NCBI GenBank assembly: GCA_020638465.1 | Contig: JACKIM010000002.1 | Location: 868,001 to 932,000, forward strand | Source: Geminicoccaceae bacterium | GTDB taxonomy: Bacteria > Pseudomonadota > Alphaproteobacteria > Geminicoccales > Geminicoccaceae | DNA length: 64,000 nt | Direction: 5' to 3' | Shown here: positions 8,711 through 17,988 of the stretch, in pieces | Layout: each line of letters opens with the position of its first letter | Numbering within the stretch: position 1 is the first letter of the stretch | Position numbers and translations under genes: made by a program | Notes under the pieces: generated by a model | Seen by the model: the letters and a program-made list of their open reading frames with translations, nothing else | Databases searched by the model: none | What the model was told of the DNA's origin: nothing

Positions 8711-9733
8711 TCAAAATGTCCGCACATAGGAGGAGTCGACCAGCGTGTCCATGCCGACATCCTCGTCGACCAGTCCTTCCGACTTGAACCAGCCAAGCTG
8801 GTCACCGACGCTGGTGACGTTGAGTGCCGCGTCCCTGTTGATGCGCATGGCGCCGTCACGGATCGATTTTTCCGCCTCCTCGTAGGGCTTGTCGGCATAG
8901 ACATATTTGTGGATGAGCTCGACCATTTCCGTGGCTTTGTCCTCGCCCAGGGTCCTGTCGACCAGTGCCGCGTCGAAATCGTCGGCCCCGCGGGAAAAGG
9001 CGCGAAGGAAGGCTTCTGTCCTGGGGCGATCGTCAACGGCGTTGGCAGTCGAGGTGAAGACCGTGGTTACCTGATAATCGGGAATGAAGTCCGCGACCAT
9101 GCCGATGTGCCGGACGGCACCGCTCTCGACCAGGGGTTTTCCGATATGGGGAACGATACTCCATGCGTCGATCTGTCCGGACTTGAGCGCACCGATGATC
9201 GCCGGCACCTTCTGCAACGGCTTCAGCCTGAGATCCGCGATTCCTTCCCTTTCGGCGATCTTCGCCGCCATGTAGTGGAAGGACGAGCCTGCCGTCGTGA
9301 TGCCGAAGGTGCGTCCCGCCAGATCCCCGGGAGATGTCAGTCCATCCGCATAGGCCGCCTCGGATGCGAGGATCATCTGCCCATCGATCCCCTTTTCCTC
9401 CTGCAGGGCACCGCCAATGACCTTCACTGCACCCTTTTGGGCAAGGCTGACGAGGCCGCCGGTGACCGAGGTGACACTGAAATCGGCATCGCCCGAGGCG
9501 ATGGCAACGGCCATGGGCTGTGCCGCCTCGAAGAACCGGAAGGTCACGTCAAGCCCTTCGTCGGCAAAATAACCGCGCTCGAAAGCGACGAAACTCGCGG
9601 CATGGCTGGTGAAGCGCAGGGCACCGACATTCAGTGGCGTACCGGCACGGCCGATGCGAGGGAACATGGCGCCGGCAGCGAGGCCCGCGGCACCGGTCAG
9701 CGCCTGTCGCCGTTTCATCCTGATCTCCACCAT
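8711..9733 (-). CDS. ABC transporter substrate-binding protein, NMT1/SsuA-like, Tat signal
   Basis: Periplasmic binding protein of 340 residues. The N-terminus has a twin-arginine motif (KRRQALTG) followed by a hydrophobic stretch and an A-x-A type end, so export through Tat is likely. The mature part has the NMT1/THI5-like pattern: an early FVAFERGYFADEGL block, then SGDADFSVTS. The ATG at 9733 is preceded by GGAGG at 7 nt, better than the GTG one codon upstream; an internal ATG at 9718 would begin at the twin arginines. First gene of the importer operon. A sulfonate, nitrate or nucleobase-like ligand is possible, but none can be chosen. Confidence 0.88.
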   Translation of the reverse strand: MVEIRMKRRQALTGAAGLAAGAMFPRIGRAGTPLNVGALRFTSHAASFVAFERGYFADEGLDVTFRFFEAAQPMAVAIASGDADFSVTSVTGGLVSLAQKGAVKVIGGALQEEKGIDGQMILASEAAYADGLTSPGDLAGRTFGITTAGSSFHYMAAKIAEREGIADLRLKPLQKVPAIIGALKSGQIDAWSIVPHIGKPLVESGAVRHIGMVADFIPDYQVTTVFTSTANAVDDRPRTEAFLRAFSRGADDFDAALVDRTLGEDKATEMVELIHKYVYADKPYEEAEKSIRDGAMRINRDAALNVTSVGDQLGWFKSEGLVDEDVGMDTLVDSSYVRTF

Positions 9734-9872
9734 CACTCATCCTCCCTTTCGTGATCGTCCCGACATCCGCAACGACACCGCCCGGCAATGGCTTGCCGCA
9801 TCGGGCCATGCCGCTTCCAAAAACTCCGTCTCAAGGCCACAATCATCGCCGGACGGCAGTCACGATGTCGGG

Positions 9873-10163
9873 TCAGGCTCGCCTGGTGAAATTGTCGGCA
9901 TAGGCCTTCGGTCGCACGACGCGCCGGTGAGGATCATCGACATGAAACTCGATCTGCTCGCGCTTGCAATAGGCCATGGCTGCTTCCTTCGACGGGAAAT
10001 GCAGCTGAACCTGTTGCTGGGTGTCGTCGGAACCGATCCAGCCGATCAGCCGGTCGGCCTGCTTGCGTGCCGTCGGCTCGAACTCGACGAGCCATTGCCG
10101 GGTCTTGCGCCGGCCTGACGAGGCCTGCGTCTTGGCCGGTTGGTAGATACGTGCAGTCGCCAT
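9873..10163 (-). CDS. NDUFS4-like accessory subunit of NADH dehydrogenase (complex I)
   Basis: A 96-residue protein of the ETC complex I subunit conserved region family, the bacterial counterpart of mitochondrial NDUFS4. The core block W-x-x-x-F followed by D-x-x-IGW and the FPSKEAAMAYC stretch is visible. It is known from alphaproteobacteria as a peripheral subunit of complex I. The ATG at 10163 has GGAGG about 10 nt upstream; the frame is open 11 codons further but without a better start. It is a single small gene, not part of the nuo cluster. Confidence 0.85.
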   Translation of the reverse strand: MATARIYQPAKTQASSGRRKTRQWLVEFEPTARKQADRLIGWIGSDDTQQQVQLHFPSKEAAMAYCKREQIEFHVDDPHRRVVRPKAYADNFTRRA

Positions 10164-10221
10164 GGTCGACGGGCCTCCTCCTGAGCGCGTGCGCAACAGC
10201 TAGAATGTTTGGCGCCGGAGT

Positions 10222-10854
10222 TCAAGCCGGAGCGCCCCAGCGCTGCCGCAGGTTGTCACGATTGATCTGCAGCCAGCGCAACAGCAACTGGGCGTTGGCT
10301 GCGGTGATGCGTTCGCAGTCGATTAATTCGAGCGCCTGGTCGAAAGTCACCAGATGGGTGCGGATATCCTCGTTTTCATCATCGAGGCCGTGAATGCCGG
10401 CCGATACCGAGCCCGCATCGAAACGGGCGATGAACATCGTCGTGCGCTCGCTGACGGCTCCCGGACTGGGGGCATAGACACCGACACGCTCCAGCCTGTC
10501 GACCTCGATGCCGGCTTCCTCACCGACTTCGCGGCGCGCCGTCGTCGGCGGATCCTCATGGTCTTCCATCAATCCGGCGATGCATTCCAGCAGCCATGGA
10601 CCGCCCTCGTGGTCTATGGCACCGGTACGGAACTGCTCGATCAAAAGCACGATATCGCGCTGTGGGTCATAGGGAAGCACGCATACCGCGCGGGGAATGC
10701 GAAGCAGTTCCCGATCGAACTCCCCGCTCCAGGAACCGTCGAACCGTCGATGCCGGAGCCTGAGCTTCTCGAAGCGGAAGAACCCCTGCGACGCGACGCG
10801 GCGGTCAATGATCTCAAGATCGCGTTCCGCGTCGAACGTCGATGTTTTCGGCAT
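10222..10854 (-). CDS. Nudix hydrolase, ADP-ribose pyrophosphatase-like
   Basis: A 210-residue hydrolase with a complete Nudix box, G-x5-E-x7-REVGEEAG-I, in the stretch starting GLMEDHEDPP. The flanking regions (GEFDRELLRIP before, and APSPGAVSE after the box) fit the ADP-ribose pyrophosphatase NudF group, which splits ADP-ribose to AMP and ribose-5-phosphate. The ATG at 10854 overlaps nothing; a TTG at 10869 would add five residues and overlap the next upstream gene by 4 nt, which is also plausible. Cytosolic housekeeping role. Confidence 0.88.
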   Translation of the reverse strand: MPKTSTFDAERDLEIIDRRVASQGFFRFEKLRLRHRRFDGSWSGEFDRELLRIPRAVCVLPYDPQRDIVLLIEQFRTGAIDHEGGPWLLECIAGLMEDHEDPPTTARREVGEEAGIEVDRLERVGVYAPSPGAVSERTTMFIARFDAGSVSAGIHGLDDENEDIRTHLVTFDQALELIDCERITAANAQLLLRWLQINRDNLRQRWGAPA

Positions 10855-10865
10855 GGAGGATAACT

Positions 10866-11108
10866 TCAACCGAAGGCCTTGAAGGTGATGAGCGTGAAGG
10901 TGTCCTTGACGCCGTCGAGTACCTGCACCCGGCTGTTGACGAAACGACCGATATCCACACCCTGATCGAGGTGGAATTTCATGATGAGGTCATATTGCCC
11001 GGAGATCGAGTAGACTTCGGAAGCCTCTTCGATCCTCTCGCGCGCGGCCTCGGCCACCTCATAGGATTGCCCGAGCTCACATTTGACCATCACGAAGATC
11101 GTCTGCAT
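10866..11108 (-). CDS. Stand-alone Lrp/AsnC ligand-binding (RAM) domain protein
   Basis: An 80-residue protein that is the alpha/beta effector-binding half of Lrp/AsnC regulators without the helix-turn-helix. Typical marks are an early F-V-M-V strand, the SGQYDL block before the second strand, and an LITFKAFG end. Such single-domain proteins form rings that may bind amino acids and sometimes modulate full-length Lrp partners. The ATG at 11108 is the only sensible start. It is transcribed leftward just before the Nudix gene. Confidence 0.85.
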   Translation of the reverse strand: MQTIFVMVKCELGQSYEVAEAARERIEEASEVYSISGQYDLIMKFHLDQGVDIGRFVNSRVQVLDGVKDTFTLITFKAFG

Positions 11109-11205
11109 CGCGTCACCTGTTCCGCCTTCCGGTCATGCCCGCAACGAAGACGGACCCATCGTTGCGACTGGTCGGATGATATGCCCGAACTCCATGGATT
11201 CCGGG

Positions 11206-12612
11206 TTAGCCTGCCAAGGCTTTTGCAGGAACGGGCCGCAAAAGGAAAGCCGGAACATGGTCCCCCAACCCCAGCACGGGACGCTCATCATCACGCGTGT
11301 CACGACGCCGGCGAGTAGGCTGTGCCGCTTCCCGGCCCCTTCCGGTCGGGGCCGTCCGGGCCTTGGTCTTGAAAACACCGCTTTCCTCGCGCCTGACCGT
11401 ACGGCTGCGGGCGGTCCTGCCGGACCGTGCGGAACTCCTGTCCTCACCGCCGGCATCCGCCTCCGGCTCGGCACGATGCGCCATGGTGTGACGCTCGATC
11501 GTGCGTCCGGTCAGGCGCTCGATGGCCGAAACCAGCTTGCTGTCGTCGGGAGTGGAGAAGGTGAATGCCTTGCCCTCGCGCCCGGCGCGCCCGGTGCGGC
11601 CGATGCGGTGAATGTAGTCGTCCGCATGCAGGGGCACGTCGAAGTTCACCACAAGCGGCATGTCGGAGATGTCGAGCCCGCGGGCCGCGACGTCCGTGGC
11701 CACCAGCAGGTCGACCTCGCCGCGCTTGAAGGCGGTCAGGGTGGCGTCACGCTGGCTCTGGTCGAGATCGCCGTGAATGTCGCTGGCATTGTAGTCGGCA
11801 CGCTTGAGGAACTGGGTCAGCGTGCTGACATCGCGCTTGCGATTGCAGAAGATGATCGCCTTGTCGGCCGCCTCGGCGCGCAGCAGCTGGTCGAGCGCCT
11901 GACGCTTCCTGCGGCCATCCGCCAGCGGTACGAGCATGTCCTTGATGAGGCTCTTGGTCTGGGCGGGACGCGCAACCTCGACCTCCAGGGGATCGGTGAG
12001 GAAGCGCTCGGCCAGCCGGCGGATTTCCTTCGGCATGGTCGCCGAGAACAAAAGGGTCTGCTTGCGGAGCGCCATGAGCTGCATGATCCGCTCGACATCG
12101 GGGATGAACCCCATGTCCAGCATCCGGTCAGCCTCGTCGATCACGACGACGTTGACGCCACCGAGAAGGATCTTGCCACGATCGAACCAGTCCAGCATCC
12201 GCCCGGGCGTGGCAATCAGGACATCGACCCCCTTTTCGAGGACCTTTTCCTGTTCGCCCATGCCGACGCCGCCGATGAGCAACGCCATGCTGAGATTGAG
12301 GTATTTGCCGTAAATCTCGAAATTCTCGGCCGTCTGGGTCGCCAGCTCGCGTGTCGGGCTGAGAATGAGCGAGCGGGGCATGCGGGCCCGGGCCCGACCG
12401 GATGCGAGGATATCGAGCATCGGCAATGTGAATGAGGCCGTCTTGCCCGTACCGGTCTGTGCTATTCCCACGATATCGCGTCGCTTGAGGACCTCGGGGA
12501 TTGCGCGGCTCTGGATTTCCGTGGGCTTTTCGTACCCTGCGTCACGGATTGCACGCAGAATGTCTTCGCGGAGGCCAAGTCCTGCGAAGCCGTCAATTTG
12601 TTCAGTGGTCAA
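11206..12612 (-). CDS. DEAD-box RNA helicase, RhlE-like
   Basis: A 468-residue ATP-dependent RNA helicase. Motifs in order: the Q motif region (KPTEIQSRAIP), motif I AQTGTGKT, motif Ia PTRELA, motif II DEAD, motif III SAT, then in the second RecA-like domain ATDVAARGLD and HRIGRTGR. A basic, low-complexity tail of about 90 residues follows and is expected to bind RNA. The start is TTG at 12612 with GAAGG upstream; no ATG lies nearby in frame. Likely roles are ribosome assembly or mRNA turnover. Confidence 0.92.
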   Translation of the reverse strand: MTTEQIDGFAGLGLREDILRAIRDAGYEKPTEIQSRAIPEVLKRRDIVGIAQTGTGKTASFTLPMLDILASGRARARMPRSLILSPTRELATQTAENFEIYGKYLNLSMALLIGGVGMGEQEKVLEKGVDVLIATPGRMLDWFDRGKILLGGVNVVVIDEADRMLDMGFIPDVERIMQLMALRKQTLLFSATMPKEIRRLAERFLTDPLEVEVARPAQTKSLIKDMLVPLADGRRKRQALDQLLRAEAADKAIIFCNRKRDVSTLTQFLKRADYNASDIHGDLDQSQRDATLTAFKRGEVDLLVATDVAARGLDISDMPLVVNFDVPLHADDYIHRIGRTGRAGREGKAFTFSTPDDSKLVSAIERLTGRTIERHTMAHRAEPEADAGGEDRSSARSGRTARSRTVRREESGVFKTKARTAPTGRGREAAQPTRRRRDTRDDERPVLGLGDHVPAFLLRPVPAKALAG

Positions 12613-12860
12613 TGATAACCTTCAAGCCTGATGATAGTGTTTGATGTTGCATATGTGGGTGTCGACGAGCATTTGTCAATCAAACAGATTGCAGTTTCAG
12701 TTCTGATCCGATCCACAGAACACGCGCGTACATCAAGAAGTTAACGTCCGATGCCGGTGCCGCCATGATCCTGCGACGGCGAATGTCCATCATCCGGCAA
12801 GGGTCATCCCCCGCACGGACGCCGGCAGCCCCGGCGATCCAGTGCCGTTTGCCGGCTTTT

Positions 12861-12885
12861 CCGGCCGAATGACCCTTTCGGCCGG
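12861..12885. repeat. Perfect 9-bp inverted repeat upstream of htpG
   Basis: CCGGCCGAA at 12861-12869 and TTCGGCCGG at 12877-12885 form a perfect stem with a 7-nt loop. It lies before the predicted heat-shock promoter, so it is outside the htpG transcript. It may be an operator or a topological boundary between two divergent genes. Confidence 0.45.
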
Positions 12886-12906
12886 CCATGGACCCGATGG
12901 CTTCAT

Positions 12907-12934
12907 CTTGAACCGCGAGACGCAGGAACCACAT
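12907..12934 (+). promoter_or_regulatory. Predicted sigma-32 heat-shock promoter of htpG
   Basis: CTTGAA at 12907-12912 and CCACAT at 12929-12934, 16 nt apart, match the RpoH consensus CTTGAA-N13-17-CCCCAT with one change. The predicted transcript would begin about 30 nt before the htpG ATG. HtpG is a classical RpoH-regulated gene, which supports the call. Confidence 0.6.
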
Positions 12935-12973
12935 CCACGACGACCCGTTAACTTGCGAGATGATCAAAAGGCT

Positions 12974-14932
12974 ATGCCGGAGAACGTCCAACCCTTCGAG
13001 GCCGAAGTCGGCCGCATTCTCGATCTGGTGATCAATTCGCTCTACAAGGAGCGAGACATCTTCCTGCGCGAACTGGTGTCGAATGCATCGGATGCGTGCG
13101 ACAAGCTGCGTTACGAGAGCCTTTCACAGCCGGAACTGCTCGAGGGCGAAAGCGCCTTTGCCATTCGTGTCCGCAGTGACGAGGACCATGGCCTCCTGGA
13201 GATTGCCGACAACGGTATCGGTATGGATCGGGACGATCTGGTCGACAATCTGGGGACGATCGCCCGTTCGGGAACGTCACGGTTCCTCGAAGCCGTCACA
13301 GGCGACCGGAAAGCCGACCTGAAGCTGATCGGCCAGTTCGGCGTCGGGTTCTATTCCGTATTCATGGTTGCCGACAAGGTGATCGTCCGGTCGCGCAAGG
13401 CCGGCGACAAGCAGGGCTGGCTTTGGGTCTCGGACGGGAAGACAGGCTATTCCATCAGCGAGGCCGAAGATGCGCTGCCGCGCGGAACCTCGATCACCCT
13501 CCACCTGAAGGAGGATGCCAAGGAGTTCCTCGCGGACCGGCGAATCCGCGACATCATCCGCCGCTACTCCGATCACATCGGTTTTCCGATCACTCTGGAG
13601 ACTGTTGCCGGCAAGGACAGTGAGGCCGAGGGCAAGAAAGACGGCGATCCTGAGCAGATCAACGACGGCTCCGCATTGTGGGCTCGCAATCGTTCGGACA
13701 TCACCGAGGAGCAGTACAGGGAATTCTACCACCACAACGCACACGCGTTCGACGATCCGTTTGTCCGCGTGCATTTCTCGGCAGAGGGTACGCTGGCCTA
13801 CACCGCGTTGCTGTTCATGCCGACGCAAAAGCCGTTCGACCTCTACGACCCCAAGCGGCACCACGGTGTGAAGCTCTATGTCCGTCGCGTCTTCATCGGC
13901 GATGACGTGGAGGCGCTTTTGCCCCGCTATCTGCGCTTTGTTTCCGGTGTGGTCGACAGCGAGGACCTGCAGCTCAATGTCAGCCGCGAGACGCTGCAGC
14001 ATGGCAGCGTCGTTGCCCGTATGAGGAAGGTCCTGGTCAAGCGCCTGCTCGACGAGCTGGCCCGGAAGGCGAAGGCCGACGCCACGGCTGCCGGCACCGG
14101 GGGCGAGGGGGAAGCCGCAGAGGACATGTCCGGGGAGCAGGAGGCTGCGACCTACACGATGTTCTGGGAGTCCTTCGGGGCGGTGCTCAAGGAAGGGCTC
14201 TACGAGGATCGCGAGAATCGCGGGCGATTGATGGAACTGGCCCGGTTCCGCACCACCCGGGACGATGGCTGGACCAGCCTTGCCGGGTATGTGGAACGGA
14301 TGAAGCCGGGCCAGGAGGCGATCTACTACATCAGTGGTGAAAATATCGCCGGCCTGCGCAACAGTCCGCAGCTGGAGCAGGCGCGGGCCAGGGGAGTCGA
14401 GGTGTTGCTGCTCGATGACCCGGTGGACGAGTTCTGGCTGCCCGAGGTCGACGAACACGATGGCAGGAAATTCACCTCGCTGACCAAGGGGGATGTCGAT
14501 CTCTCCTCGATCGACGGCGGTTCGCAGAAGGACGAGGAGCAGCCGGTCGAGGGGCTCGACAAGCTGATCGCGACGATCAAGCTCGCGCTGGGTGACGCGG
14601 TCAAGGACGTGAAACTGTCCAAACGGCTTACGGACAGCGCCGTCTGCCTGGTTGCCGATGCCGGTTCGATGGACATGCGCCTGGAACGCTTCCTCAAGCA
14701 GCACAACCAGCTTGCCCAGCTGGGCGGCCGTATCCTCGAAGTCAACGGCGGCCATGCCCTTGTCCGGCGCATGGCGGCACTTGTCGACGATGCCGGCAGG
14801 GAAAACGAGCTGCGTGAGCTGTCGCAACTCCTTCTCGATCAGGCCCGCATCATCGAGGGGGAACCCGTTCCCGATCCGGGCGCGTTTTCGCGCCGCATGA
14901 GCCGCTATCTGGCGCAGGCCGTCGCCGGCTGA
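12974..14932 (+). CDS. htpG: Molecular chaperone HtpG (Hsp90)
   Basis: Cytosolic Hsp90 chaperone that folds and remodels client proteins with ATP. The 652-residue protein has the full layout: N-terminal GHKL ATPase domain (NASDACDK, DNGIGM, GQFGVGFYSV), middle domain with the SRETLQ block, and C-terminal dimerisation domain. The ATG at 12974 gives the conserved start (FEAEVGRILDLVINSLY); the longer reading frame upstream contains non-conserved residues over the promoter. AAAGG lies just before the start. It stands alone, with a predicted RpoH promoter upstream and a hairpin downstream. Confidence 0.96.
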   Translation: MPENVQPFEAEVGRILDLVINSLYKERDIFLRELVSNASDACDKLRYESLSQPELLEGESAFAIRVRSDEDHGLLEIADNGIGMDRDDLVDNLGTIARSGTSRFLEAVTGDRKADLKLIGQFGVGFYSVFMVADKVIVRSRKAGDKQGWLWVSDGKTGYSISEAEDALPRGTSITLHLKEDAKEFLADRRIRDIIRRYSDHIGFPITLETVAGKDSEAEGKKDGDPEQINDGSALWARNRSDITEEQYREFYHHNAHAFDDPFVRVHFSAEGTLAYTALLFMPTQKPFDLYDPKRHHGVKLYVRRVFIGDDVEALLPRYLRFVSGVVDSEDLQLNVSRETLQHGSVVARMRKVLVKRLLDELARKAKADATAAGTGGEGEAAEDMSGEQEAATYTMFWESFGAVLKEGLYEDRENRGRLMELARFRTTRDDGWTSLAGYVERMKPGQEAIYYISGENIAGLRNSPQLEQARARGVEVLLLDDPVDEFWLPEVDEHDGRKFTSLTKGDVDLSSIDGGSQKDEEQPVEGLDKLIATIKLALGDAVKDVKLSKRLTDSAVCLVADAGSMDMRLERFLKQHNQLAQLGGRILEVNGGHALVRRMAALVDDAGRENELRELSQLLLDQARIIEGEPVPDPGAFSRRMSRYLAQAVAG

Positions 14933-14941
14933 CACCGGATC

Positions 14942-14984
14942 CCGGGCGGCATTGCGCCATTCCTTGCGCTGCAATGCCGTCCGG
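14942..14984 (+). terminator. Long hairpin after htpG
   Basis: CCGGGCGGCATTGC (14942-14955) pairs with GCAATGCCGTCCGG (14971-14984), 14 pairs with one G-U, 9 nt after the htpG stop. No T-run follows, so it is either a terminator of the L-shaped or Rho-assisted kind or a 3'-end stabilising hairpin. Confidence 0.5.
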
Positions 14985-15102
14985 CTGCTCCCTGTCGCGT
15001 TCCGTCGGCCATCCTTGCTTGTGGAGTGAGGAGGGATAGCGTGCTAGACAGCGGCTTCTGGCGAACGAAACGGATATTTGTTCCGGATGGGGAGCGAACG
15101 GA

Positions 15103-16584
15103 ATGGCCACCGCAATCAAGGATATTCGCAATCACCTCAAGGATCCCGCCCTGTTTCGCGAGCAGTGTCTCGTGGGCGGCGAATGGATCGATGCCGATGA
15201 CGGCGCCACGATCAACGTGACCGACCCCGCCACCGGCGAGGTGATCGGTACAGCGCCGAAGCTGGGTGCCGCGGAGACCCGGCGCGCCATCGAGGCGGCA
15301 CATGCCGCCTGGCCGGCCTGGCGGGCCAGGACCGCGAAGGAGCGCTCGGCCATTCTCGAACGCTGGGTCCAGCTCGTGAACGAGAATGTCGACGATCTCG
15401 CCTACATCATGACGCGGGAGCAGGGCAAGCCGCTGCCCGAGGCCCGGGGCGAGGTGGCCTACGCCAATTCCTTCCTCGAATGGTTCGCCGAGGAGGGCAA
15501 GCGCAACTATGGCGACGTGATTCCGCAGACCGTGGGCTCACGCCGCATCCTCGCGATCAAGCAGCCGGTCGGGGTCTGCGGCGCGATCACGCCATGGAAC
15601 TTCCCCTCGGCCATGATCACCCGCAAGACGGGCCCCGGCCTTGCCGTGGGCTGCACCTTCGTCATCAAGCCCGCCAGCTACACTCCCTATTCCGCGCTGG
15701 CCATGGCCGTTCTGGGCGAGCGTGCCGGCGTTCCGGCCGGGGTGGTCAACATCGTCACCGGCGGTGCTCGCGAGATCGGCAGCGAAATCACGTCCAACAA
15801 GCTGGTGCGCAAGGTGACGTTCACCGGCTCCACCGAGGTGGGCAAGGTCCTGCTGCGGCAGTGTGCCGACACGGTCAAGAAGGTGTCCATGGAACTGGGC
15901 GGACATGCGCCCTTCATCGTCTTCGACGACGCCGACATCGATGCGGCCGTTCAGGGAGCCATCGTCTGCAAGTTCCGCAATGCCGGCCAGACCTGCGTGT
16001 GTACCAACCGCATCTATGTCCAGGCCGGGATCTATGACGAATTCGCGCGCAAGTTCGCCGAAGCCGTCGGAAAGCTCAAGGTCGGCAACGGTATCGAGGA
16101 TGGTGTGACGGTCGGCCCGCTGATCGAGGCCTCGGCCATCGAGAAAGCCAGCGAGCACGTCCAGGATGCGGTCAGCAAGGGCGGATCGCTGATCACCGGC
16201 GGCAGCAGGCACAAGCTGGGCGGCCTGTTCTTCGAGCCGACGGTCATCGGCGGTTGCAATTCGGACATGAAAATCGCCCACGAGGAGACCTTCGGTCCGG
16301 TAGCGCCGCTGTTCAGGTTCGAGACCGAGAACGAAGTGATCAAGCTGGCCAATGACAGTGATGTCGGCCTTGCCGGCTACTTCTATGCCCGCGACATCGG
16401 CCGGGTCTTCCGGGTGGCCGAGGCGCTTGAGGTGGGCCTCGTGGGGGTCAATGACGGCGTCATCGCGACCGAGGTCGCTCCGTTCGGCGGCGTGAAGGAA
16501 AGCGGCCTCGGGCGCGAGGGCAGCAAGTACGGGATGGATGACTATCTCGAAATCAAGTATGTCAGTCTCGGGGGAATAAGCTGA
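15103..16584 (+). CDS. gabD: NAD(P)-dependent succinate-semialdehyde dehydrogenase
   Basis: Oxidises succinate semialdehyde to succinate at the end of the GABA shunt. The 493-residue protein has the aldehyde-dehydrogenase core: the Rossmann cofactor site (TPWNFP, then FTGSTEVG), general base Glu264 in MELGGHAP, and catalytic Cys298 in NAGQTCVC. The GQTCVCTNR block with a second Cys two residues on, and the FREQCLVGGEWIDA start, are characteristic of GabD. The start at 15103 follows GGGGAGCGAACGGA. The gene for a glutathione reductase follows after 3 nt; a shared transcript is likely. No GABA aminotransferase is present. Confidence 0.88.
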   Translation: MATAIKDIRNHLKDPALFREQCLVGGEWIDADDGATINVTDPATGEVIGTAPKLGAAETRRAIEAAHAAWPAWRARTAKERSAILERWVQLVNENVDDLAYIMTREQGKPLPEARGEVAYANSFLEWFAEEGKRNYGDVIPQTVGSRRILAIKQPVGVCGAITPWNFPSAMITRKTGPGLAVGCTFVIKPASYTPYSALAMAVLGERAGVPAGVVNIVTGGAREIGSEITSNKLVRKVTFTGSTEVGKVLLRQCADTVKKVSMELGGHAPFIVFDDADIDAAVQGAIVCKFRNAGQTCVCTNRIYVQAGIYDEFARKFAEAVGKLKVGNGIEDGVTVGPLIEASAIEKASEHVQDAVSKGGSLITGGSRHKLGGLFFEPTVIGGCNSDMKIAHEETFGPVAPLFRFETENEVIKLANDSDVGLAGYFYARDIGRVFRVAEALEVGLVGVNDGVIATEVAPFGGVKESGLGREGSKYGMDDYLEIKYVSLGGIS

Positions 16585-16587
16585 CGC

Positions 16588-17988
16588 ATGGCTCAATATG
16601 ATCTCTTCGTCATCGGCGGCGGGTCGGGTGGCGTTGCCTGCGCCCGCCGTGCTGCGAGCCATGGCGCCAGGGTCGGAATCGCCGAAAGGAGCAGGCTCGG
16701 TGGCACATGTGTCATTCGCGGCTGCGTTCCCAAGAAGCTGATGCACTACGGTGCCCATCTCGGGCACCTTGCACGGTTGTCGAAGGACTACGGCTGGCGC
16801 TTTGGTGATATCGCGCTGGATTTCGACAGCCTGGTCAGGTCCCGCAATGAAGAGATCGGCCGGCTGAACGGCATCTATCGCAAGATGCTGGACGGCGCCG
16901 GTGTGGCGATCCACGAGGGAAGGGCCATGATCGGCAGGGCGCGCGAGGGAGGGATGCATGCCGTCGAGATCGGCGGCGAGCGGCACATGGCCAGGAACGT
17001 GGTCGTCGCCGTTGGCGCCGCTCCCTCCCTTCCGCCGGTCGAGGGGATCGAGCACTGCGTCAGCTCCGATTTCATGCTTGAGGAAAGCTACCCGCTGCCA
17101 GGGCGTTTCGCCGTTGTCGGCGCCGGTTACATCGGCCTCGAAATCGCCAGTATACTCAATGGCCTGGGCAGCAGGACGACGCTGATCCTGCGCGGCGACG
17201 AGCCGCTGCGGGGATTCGACGACGACCTGCGCCGGACCCTCAGCCGCAGTCTCGAACGACAGGGAGTGAGTATCCGCGCCAGGACCGTCGTCGACCGGAT
17301 CTCGAAGACGGATGACGGCATTCACCTGCATACGAATGTCGACACGGTCGACGCGGATCTCGTGCTCTATTCCACGGGCCGCAAGCCTGTGCCGTGCACC
17401 GACGGGCTGGGGCTGGACGAAATCGGCGTGATGCGCAACAGCGACGGCATGATCTATGTCGATGCCACCTATGCCACCAATGTCGAGGGTATTTATGCCG
17501 TTGGCGACTGCAGCGACCACGCGGGCAACGGCATGGATGGCGGTCAGTTCGACCTGACGCCCGTGGCCATTGCCGAAGGGCGGGTTGTCGCCGAATCGTT
17601 GTTCAACAACAATCCGCACAAGGTTCGCTACGATACAATTCCCACAGCCGTGTTTTCCCGGCCCGAGGCGGCATCGGTGGGCATGAGCGAGTGGCTCGCC
17701 CGTGCCCAGGGCTATGATGTCGAGATCTACCGGACCAGCTTCAGGCCGATGATCTTGAGTTTCACGGCGAGCGAGGAGCGGATCTTCATGAAGCTCGTCG
17801 TCGACCGGGCGACCGACAGGGTCCTGGGCTGTCACATGGTCGGTGACGATGCCGCCGAACTGATCCAGGGATTTGCCGTGGCGCTGACCGCGGGTGCCAC
17901 CAAGGCACAGTTCGACGAGACGGTGGGCATTCATCCGAGCGCCGCCGAGGAGTTCGTCACCATGTACAAGCCATCTCCGCCGGACTGA
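16588..17988 (+). CDS. gor: Glutathione-disulfide reductase
   Basis: Flavoenzyme reducing glutathione disulfide with NADPH. The 466-residue protein has the FAD site GGGSGG near residue 10-15, the redox-active disulfide Cys41/Cys46 (GGTCVIRGC), the NAD(P)-binding GAGYIGLE, and the C-terminal HPSAAEEF block that supplies the catalytic His-Glu. The RGCVPKK form is typical of Gor rather than of dihydrolipoamide dehydrogenase. It lies 3 nt after gabD, so both probably respond together to oxidative or carbonyl stress. Confidence 0.92.
   Translation: MAQYDLFVIGGGSGGVACARRAASHGARVGIAERSRLGGTCVIRGCVPKKLMHYGAHLGHLARLSKDYGWRFGDIALDFDSLVRSRNEEIGRLNGIYRKMLDGAGVAIHEGRAMIGRAREGGMHAVEIGGERHMARNVVVAVGAAPSLPPVEGIEHCVSSDFMLEESYPLPGRFAVVGAGYIGLEIASILNGLGSRTTLILRGDEPLRGFDDDLRRTLSRSLERQGVSIRARTVVDRISKTDDGIHLHTNVDTVDADLVLYSTGRKPVPCTDGLGLDEIGVMRNSDGMIYVDATYATNVEGIYAVGDCSDHAGNGMDGGQFDLTPVAIAEGRVVAESLFNNNPHKVRYDTIPTAVFSRPEAASVGMSEWLARAQGYDVEIYRTSFRPMILSFTASEERIFMKLVVDRATDRVLGCHMVGDDAAELIQGFAVALTAGATKAQFDETVGIHPSAAEEFVTMYKPSPPD

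Larger units (their letters stand above)
12613..12973. other. Intergenic region between the helicase and htpG
   Basis: 361 bases separate the divergent helicase and htpG genes. They hold a GC-rich perfect hairpin at 12861-12885 and a heat-shock-type promoter at 12907-12934, listed separately. The left half near the helicase is more AT-rich and presumably carries that gene's promoter, but I see no consensus match there. Confidence 0.7.

Noticed and set aside
12680..12991. A 103-codon minus-strand frame between the helicase and htpG
   Set aside because: It covers the predicted htpG promoter and start and has no ribosome site or coding character.
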